NCBI GenBank assembly: GCA_002900995.3
Contig: CM035315.1
Location: 667,967 to 731,966, forward strand
Length of the DNA stretch: 64,000 bases
Direction of reading: 5' to 3'
Source of the DNA: Ganoderma boninense
Lineage: Eukaryota; Basidiomycota; Agaricomycetes; Polyporales; Polyporaceae
Under the pieces are notes generated by a model. It made no database searches. It was given only the letters and a program-made list of their open reading frames with translations, and was not told the DNA's origin. Below, piece by piece: positions 57,890 through 64,000 of this stretch; positions within the stretch are counted from its first letter, which is position 1; each line of letters starts with the position of its first letter. Position numbers and translations under genes: made by a program.

Positions 57890-59643
57890 GCTGATGATGC
57901 GAGATGGTCCTAGACCGCTGTCGTATGGCGCAGGATGTCGATGGAGACTTCAACGTTCAACGTCCAACGTCCGCCGCCTGTCGTCGGTCGTCGTCCGATA
58001 ACGAAGATTGCCGAGATACTCGCGTCGCACGACGAACCTGTGACATGGATGACCAATGGAGGGCCGCGTTTAGAAAGCCTTTCGCCTGAAGGTTCTCGAG
58101 AGTCGAGGCTTTTTGCGCGCGATTCCGAAAGTTTGCAGGAACCTCGCTGCTGAACTGATTAGCCGCTGAATGGCGAGAAACACATGCTTGTATCCATTGT
58201 CGTGTGGCTGTCCGGTGTCGTAAGCGAGAGACAAGGACGAGGTCGGAAGCACTCGTCGTCCCGCAAGACCCTGTCGTAATTTCAATGGGGGCGCGCCACC
58301 AGCCCGCGGAGACGCGATACGCCTGGGTCGATCGCGGTTGGAAGTCGAAGCGTGCTGAAGCACGCCATCTGGTGCACGCAGCACAGAAAAACAGCGAGGA
58401 ATTCTTGAGAAGTGACTAGGTCCTGCACTTGAACGATCATGGGCTTGGAAGAGGATATGGAGCGGAGCAAAATGTCCTCTCTCAGGGTGCAACGAACACG
58501 TGGAAGTATCATGCAGGATTGAAAGTACTAGAATAGCGTTCAACAGATACAACGGTCCCCAGACTTGGCACGTTCGTACAACGAGTACCTTTTGAGCCCG
58601 AGGCCGTCGGAGAAGGGGCTGGAGGCAAGAAGCGCCGATAGTAAGACGTATGTATATACATAGGAGAGCAAGCTCTTGGCTGCTTAGAAATTGACACGGA
58701 GGTTAAGAGAGTTGCCGACCATTTGCATTCTAACTTCTCGCCTGCGCCACAGGCGGAAGGCTCGGCTCCGCAGTATTCTGATTCAAGTCTGACTTCATCG
58801 AGACCAGGCAAGATTGGGTGTTTGGGGTATGTCCTCCTATCGAATTCGAACGCAGCAGAGGGCCGTCTGCCCCATGGGCGGTGGTTTCTCTAAGAATCAA
58901 TGGAGAAGAGCGATAGATATGCGTCCCCGGAGCTCCGACAGCCGCCACGAGGAGATTTGGTTTCCGCGTGACGGCAGGATGAGGGTGTTGATAGCTCCAA
59001 GGAAGGACGTTGGGGAAAGATAATTAGATTAGACGGGAACGTGCGACGCAGCTGGATCGTGTCTCAAGCTGTGCGCCGACTGGCGGGTGCGACGGAATGT
59101 TCCTGAGTTCGATAACGGAATATGGCCGGTCCTCGAGGCCTCAGGCTCTCGGGGAGGACGACACCGAGAGAATGTATGGCCGGGCGGTCTCCTCCGGCGG
59201 GAGCGACCCAGATCAGGAGAAAAGCGCGAACGGAAACGCATGAGGAAGCCGAGCTCGAGACGGAATGAGAATGGACCGCGAGGGTGAACAAAGCCTGTGA
59301 TTGCACTTGTGCATAGGACAGTGGACGGTGGGTGATAGATTAGGGAGGTGCAACGCGAGTCGGTAGCTGATGAAGAACGTGGCATGGCGGAGAAATCGAG
59401 AAGGCGAGGAGCGAGGAGCGTGAAGGGCGTCGTCGGAAGCAGCGAGACACACCGCACAAATCACAAGCACAGACGCCCATTCTATTTCCCAATACGGCGC
59501 CTACCACCCCATAACAGGCATTCCTGCGAGAAATCACATGTGCGCTGTGCCCTCATATATCCCTCCATCCTCCCTTGCCTTATCACAATCCCAACGTTTC
59601 TCTTCCGCCTCCTCCCACCACGCTCGTCTTCCTCTGCCCACAG
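57890..59643. other. Intergenic, nothing recognised
   Basis: Divergent region between the esterase and the perilipin-like gene. Long minus-strand frames at 58070-58552 and 59029-59457 have no motifs. The last 150 bp is pyrimidine-rich leader of the next gene. Confidence 0.5.
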
Positions 59644-60843
59644 ATGGCCACCGAAACTCAGCGGGCTGCCCCAGCCCCAGAGCTCACCATCCTCGCCCGC
59701 GTCGGCTGCATTCCCCTCGTCGCCGACTCTATTAGCACCATCAACACCACCCTCCTCAACAACGCCTACACCCGCTCCCCCTATACCACCGCCACCGAAA
59801 TCTCAAAACGCGCCCTCAGCTATGCCGAGCCCGTCCAGCAGCGCCTCGCTCCCATAATTGTTCGTGCAGACGGCCTTGCAAACAAGGGCCTCGACCTCGT
59901 TCAGCAGCGCTTCCCATACCCCTTCCAAACCCCCACGGACGTTATTATCAAGGACCTCAAGACCCATGGCGACGCAGCACGCGACGTCGCGACCAAGACC
60001 ATCGACGAGCGCGTTCGCACACCCGCATACAACATTGCCCAGGGCATCGACCAGGTGCGTATATGCGTCCGCATATAGCGACCCCTCTTCTCGGTTTAAC
60101 TTTAACCTTATCGGCTCGTGACCTCGAAACGCTCACCACCTTCTCTTCTCTGCCGTCAGAAATTCGCACCCATTGTCGACATCTTCGCGGTGGTTGTGAA
60201 CAAGGTGCAGCCGAACGGCAACCCCGAGAAGGCTCCGGAAGTGCCGAAGGACGCGAAGTTCCAGTACCAGCGCGCCTACTACCTCTCAAAGGAGCTCAGC
60301 GACCAGCTTCGCACCTACTCGACTGAGCAGATCAACCAAATCACCGCACAGAGCGCGATCGTCCAGAGCGCGTCCGCAACAGCACAGTCGGTCACTCAGC
60401 TCGCGTCTTCGAGCTACGACGCGGCTCAGGTTCGGGTACACTCGCTCAGCGACACCATGCTCTCGGAACTTCGCGAACTTCGGGTGAGTTGGGACGCCGC
60501 GTCGGACTGTATGCATTGTTCTCACCCCACTGCGTCGGCGTGTCATCAGACCTCAATTTTGGGCCTCCCCGCTGCGCTGCAGTCGGCGTACCAGGATGTG
60601 TCCACGAACCTAGCCACGACGATCAACGACCTCTCTGCGATCTTGACGTCTTCAGACCCGCTGCCTGAGAAGGTGGCGAAGGTGCGCGACACGGTGACGG
60701 AGCGTGTGCAGCCCATCCTCGACACGGCGAATACGCGGGCACAGGAGATCCTCGCCGCGCTGAGGGCGCGCGTGTCGGAGGGCAAGCAGGCGACACCACC
60801 AGCTGCAAACTCCACGGTGCCGAACGGCAATGGTCACGCATAG
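59644..60843 (+). CDS. Perilipin-like lipid-droplet protein
   Basis: Fungal perilipin family (Mpl1/CAP20 type), which coats lipid droplets and controls access of lipases. Exons 59644-60054, 60160-60483 and 60550-60843 give 342 residues. The N-terminal half has the family pattern: LARVGCIPLVADSISTINTT, LSYAEPVQQRLAPIIVRADG, LANKGLDLVQQRFPYPFQTP and HGDAARDVATKTIDERV. The C-terminal half consists of amphipathic, Ala/Gln/Ser-rich helices and a polar tail ending PNGNGHA. There is no signal peptide and no transmembrane helix, as expected. An in-frame upstream ATG at 59575 would add 23 Pro-rich residues. The last intron (66 nt) leaves the frame open, so the last acceptor could also be the CTGCAG at about 60583. 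Confidence 0.86.
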
Positions 60844-61692
60844 CTGGGGTGTGCAGCTGTCTCGTTCTTGTTCCCATGGATGATCTGCGTTGAGTTCTGT
60901 CCGTGTTCGCTTCCGTTGCACATTCCTCTTCCCATCATTGGTCCTCTTGATAGATTTGTTTTCGTACTGTACGCTTCCCCGTACGATTGTCACGCGCTGG
61001 TTGACTCTGAAAACGGATAGGCGCGTGTTATGAAGTTATGTTATTCGTAGAGCCGCTGTATAATAGTCGTGACGTCTGTATTCACCCTGAACGTGGGCTA
61101 TGCATGTCTGGGCGTGAACGTGACCATGGCCCCGCGCTCGAGCTTCTTTGAAATGCGTCCGCAACATGGTAATCGGGGTGCTGTTTCGGACGTCGAGTAT
61201 ACACACATACACTCGGGAGGGCGGGAAGCAGTGGTCGGCGTACGCGAGGATGAGGTCATGATTGACTGGATCTTATCTTATCTGCTCCGCCGTTTACGTC
61301 TCTGGAGCGGGGTCGCGACTGACAGCCTCCGACAGAGCGTCTGCGGGGGTGAGCTGCTGCTCAACTGACCTCGACTCTTGGCATGTATGTAGCCCTCCCC
61401 GCATTCGAACCTCGCCCCTTCCCTCTTAACACCCACCCCATCCCGCGACTCCCTCGGCGCATCACGGAAGCAACGCCTCCCTCTCCTTTCTTCCTCGCAC
61501 CACGCATCGACGCTAGGGGTGGCGCCAACGCTACTACGTACTGCACGTCCGACGCCTCGGAGATTCGAGCAGAGAACGTGAACGCGGTCTAGGTCTCGGT
61601 CTGCTACCTGGACACGACGGCATTGGGAACGGGAACTCGGGAACTCGGGATCCAGGAAGAGGAACAGAGCCAAGAGCGAGGAACCAAGAGCG
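60844..61692. other. Intergenic, nothing recognised
   Basis: Spacer between two plus-strand genes, holding the perilipin 3' end and the SDS23 promoter. No supported coding frame. Confidence 0.5.
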
Positions 61693-63972
61693 ATGTCGAC
61701 GAGGAAGCGGATGTCGGTGTCGAGCATACGCAGCGAGTCGCCGCTCGTCTTCCAGGCCGCGCCGAACGCGGACTCGGAGGAGTGGGTCGCTGCGTGGAAG
61801 GACGTCCTCGCTAAAGGTGCGTACTGCTACGCGCGCTCCCGGTGCTATCCTTCGGCTTGGGTTTCGAAGCTCGAAGCTCGAGTCCGGCTTGCTCGTGGAG
61901 TGGGTTTGAGGATGTGGGCTTTGGGCTGACTGTGACGTTATGCGGCTCGACATGCATAGATGTTATCGACTCGCCACTGGTGGCGGTGGACGCGGAGACC
62001 AGCGTGGAGGATGCGTGCGAGGTGAGCCGCACTTCAAATTGTTCGTACGTATTCGTGTCATCGTTGTGTTGACCGTGGCCGGGTGCGCAATGATACTGCA
62101 GCTGCTGCTCTCGAAGGACATCGAGTGTCTGGCGTGAAGGTGCCCCCGAACCGCTCGCCGAAGCTCTCGCCGTTCTACGGGCTGTTCGACGTACGTTCGT
62201 GCTCTCGACGTGTGCCCGATAGGGTCACTGCTCACACCACACCTTTCTTTCCGGATACGCGGACACACGGACACACGGATACGCGCAGTTCGCGGACGTA
62301 AACGCGTTTCTGACGCTCGCGGCGACGAGGCACAAGATCCGCACGGAGGAGCTGCGCGAGAAGCCGCGCGTCCAGGAGATCCTCAACGCCGCCAAAGAGG
62401 GCAAGGTCCCCGCGTATCTCGTGAGCAGTACGTCCTCCATCGAGATCCCTCCCCGCGCGCAGACGTAATAGGCATTCAAGGCCGCTGACACGTACTTGCA
62501 CCATTGTATGCGCCCTCTGGCGGCAGACTTGTCCGAGAAGAACCCGCTCGAGGTCCTGCCGCACGACGCGACCATCATCCAGCTCCTGACCATCTTCGCG
62601 CGCGGGACGCACCGAGGTGTGTATGTGTTCTCCTCCTCCTGGCACCTGGCTATATGCGCCTTGGCCCGCCGCCCATACGCCTATCTCTATCTCTGACGCG
62701 TGTGTGCCCCCTCCAGTACTCATCCAAGGCCCGGGCCCGGGCCCCGACGCATGCCCGACGTACCTGGGCCTCGTCTCGGACCGCGCGCTGCTCGCGTGGT
62801 TCACGGCGTACGCGCGGCGCACCCCGACGCTGCTGCGCTTCCTGTCCGTGCCGCTTTGCGCGGCCGCGCTGCCGTCGCTGTACCTGTACGCGGCGGTGGT
62901 CGTGGCGCGGGCGTCGGACCCGGTGCTCGACGCGATGCGGCTGATGAGCGACGAGGGCGTGAGCAGCGTCGCGGTCGTCGACGACGAGACGCGCGGCCTG
63001 CTCAGCGCGGTCAGCGTCACGGACGTCGGGCGCGTCGTCGTGCCTGCGCAGAGCAACGCGATACTGGGCACGCCGCTGCAGCAGCTCGTGGCGGCGATTA
63101 AGGTGCGTTGCGTTGCGTCGTGGTTTTTTTGGTTGTGGTTCCGGGTGGGAGGCTTGGGGCTTTGGCTGGGGGGGGTTGGGGGTGGGGGATGCGTGCGTGT
63201 GTGCGTTGCGGTTGTGCAAGTGGATGTGGGGGCGGATGTGGATGTGGATGCGGATGGGATACTGACGGTGGTTCGGTGCCGATAGGAGCCTGACGGGTCG
63301 ACGGACGGGGTGGACAAGTTCCCCGTGTACAGCGTGACACCGAACAACACGCTCTTCTACACGATGCAGAAGCTGCTTGCCAGTACGTGCTTAGCTCGGC
63401 TCGGGCTGGACTGGAGTGTCCTGAACTTACGCGCATCGCATGACGTGACGCGCATCTACCCTCTATCCTCGATCTAGCGAACGCGCACCGAGTCTTCGTA
63501 ACCGAAGAGTCGCCGATGTCGAGCTCGCCCACGCTGAGCTCGGTAGCCTCGACGAATCTGTGCGGGATCGTGTCTGTCGTCGACGGTGCGTGTTTACGTT
63601 GTTTTTCGTTGATCGTCCTCGTCTTTAGCACCTCTGACGTTATCACGTTATATCGCGCCTCGCCCCCTTGATGCCCGGCGATCTTCGGTTTGTCAATGCT
63701 TACGTGCGCAGTGCTCGCCCTGTTCGCGCGACTGGCGAACATTCCCGACGTGGACCCCACGCGCATGCAGCGCCACCGGCGCGCGTCCTCGACGTCCTCG
63801 TCGTCCGACTTCGTCGCGCTCGCCGCGATCCCCGCGCGACAGCTTCACCGCACGATCGCGCTCGGGCAGCCGCACGAGCCTCCAGCGACGCGTCGGGTCT
63901 ACGGGGAGCTTCGAGGGCTTCCAGCTGCCCAGCAGCCGATGGGCGGACCGCGTGCCCGCACCGAACGAGTGA
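61693..63972 (+). CDS. SDS23: SDS23-type CBS-domain protein with two frame breaks
   Basis: Homolog of fission yeast Sds23/Moc1, tandem CBS domains, linked to PP2A/PP6-type phosphatase inhibition, cell-cycle control and nutrient response. Exons: 61693-61816, 61960-62021, 62102-62190, 62289-62427, 62527-62616, 62717-63102, 63286-63382, 63478-63585 and 63712-63972. Motifs: VIDSPLVAVDAETSVEDACE, LLLSKDIECL, SPFYGLFDFADVNAFLTLA, NLSEKNPLEVLPHDATIIQL, AMRLMSDEGVSSVAVVDD, KFPVYSVTPNNTLFYTMQKL and RVFVTEESPM. Two breaks: exon 62102-62190 is one base short (CLA and VKVPPN lie in different frames at about 62137). The last exon has one base too many near 63800, where SSTSSSSDF and RSGSRTSLQRRVGS are in different frames. 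The latter leads to the ending RWADRVPAPNE and the stop at 63970-63972. Since the family is normally a conserved single-copy gene, assembly errors are the likeliest cause. Confidence 0.9.
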
Positions 63973-64000
63973 AGTCGCCTGGGAGGGCGGAACAAATACA

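Noticed and set aside
61278..61727. 149-codon minus-strand frame upstream of SDS23
   Set aside because: No motif; lies in the SDS23 promoter region and overlaps its start antisense.
1..64000. CRISPR arrays, bacterial operons, viral genes
   Set aside because: Nothing of the kind was seen. Intron-rich basidiomycete genes dominate, and the only tandem array is the three-unit 45-bp repeat without spacers.

Overview
The window reads as nuclear DNA of an agaricomycete basidiomycete. It is GC-rich, has compact genes broken by many 45-130 nt GT-AG introns, and carries families typical of mushroom-forming fungi: a class I hydrophobin, a DUF6593-type protein, a MYND-finger protein, an F-box relic, a perilipin-like lipid-droplet protein and small Zn2Cys6 proteins. 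No virus, organelle or bacterial DNA was recognised. I built the gene models by hand from frame, splice sites and protein-family resemblance; no database search was run. Exon phases were summed, and they close for most models.

Layout. 1-4.9 kb: nothing recognisable. 4.9-5.6 kb (-): decayed copy of the MYND gene found intact-like at 20 kb. 6.4-7.9 kb (-): uncharacterised gene, possibly with an upstream exon. 9.0-11.0 kb (-): CAAX prenyl protease RCE1, divergent from a DUF6593-like gene (11.5-12.5 kb, +). 13.6-14.1 kb (+): hydrophobin with a clear TATA box. 14.7-17.8 kb (+): 14-exon Kelch/DUF4110 protein (KEL3/KLHDC4 type), tail to tail with an alpha/beta-hydrolase-fold gene (17.9-18.9 kb, -). 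20.0-21.1 kb (+): MYND gene, followed by a retroposed poly(A) insertion with a 16-bp target-site duplication. 21.8-22.5 kb: F-box relic. 23.4-24.8 kb (-): coiled-coil protein. 25.6-26.4 kb (-): C2H2 zinc-finger protein. 26.4-31.0 kb: gene-poor. 31.0-32.7 kb (+): Ser/Pro-rich protein. 34.8-36.9 kb (-): MetE/UROD-like protein. 37.8-38.6 kb: decayed gene.

40.5-52.0 kb is the most distinctive part. It holds four small paralogous Zn2Cys6 proteins (three on -, one on +) with the same exon design, plus at least one decayed fifth copy, separated by gene-poor DNA. They sit beside an MFS sugar transporter (52.3-54.7 kb, -) and a type-B carboxylesterase (55.5-57.9 kb, -). A perilipin-like gene (59.6-60.8 kb, +) and an SDS23-type CBS-domain gene (61.7-64.0 kb, +) close the window.

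How the genes relate: most are ordinary single-copy genes with unrelated roles. The zinc-cluster group next to a sugar transporter and an esterase could be a regulator/uptake/hydrolysis neighbourhood, but that is only inference. Several otherwise conserved genes each carry an unexplained one-base frame break, so residual assembly indels should be considered before calling any of them pseudogenes.
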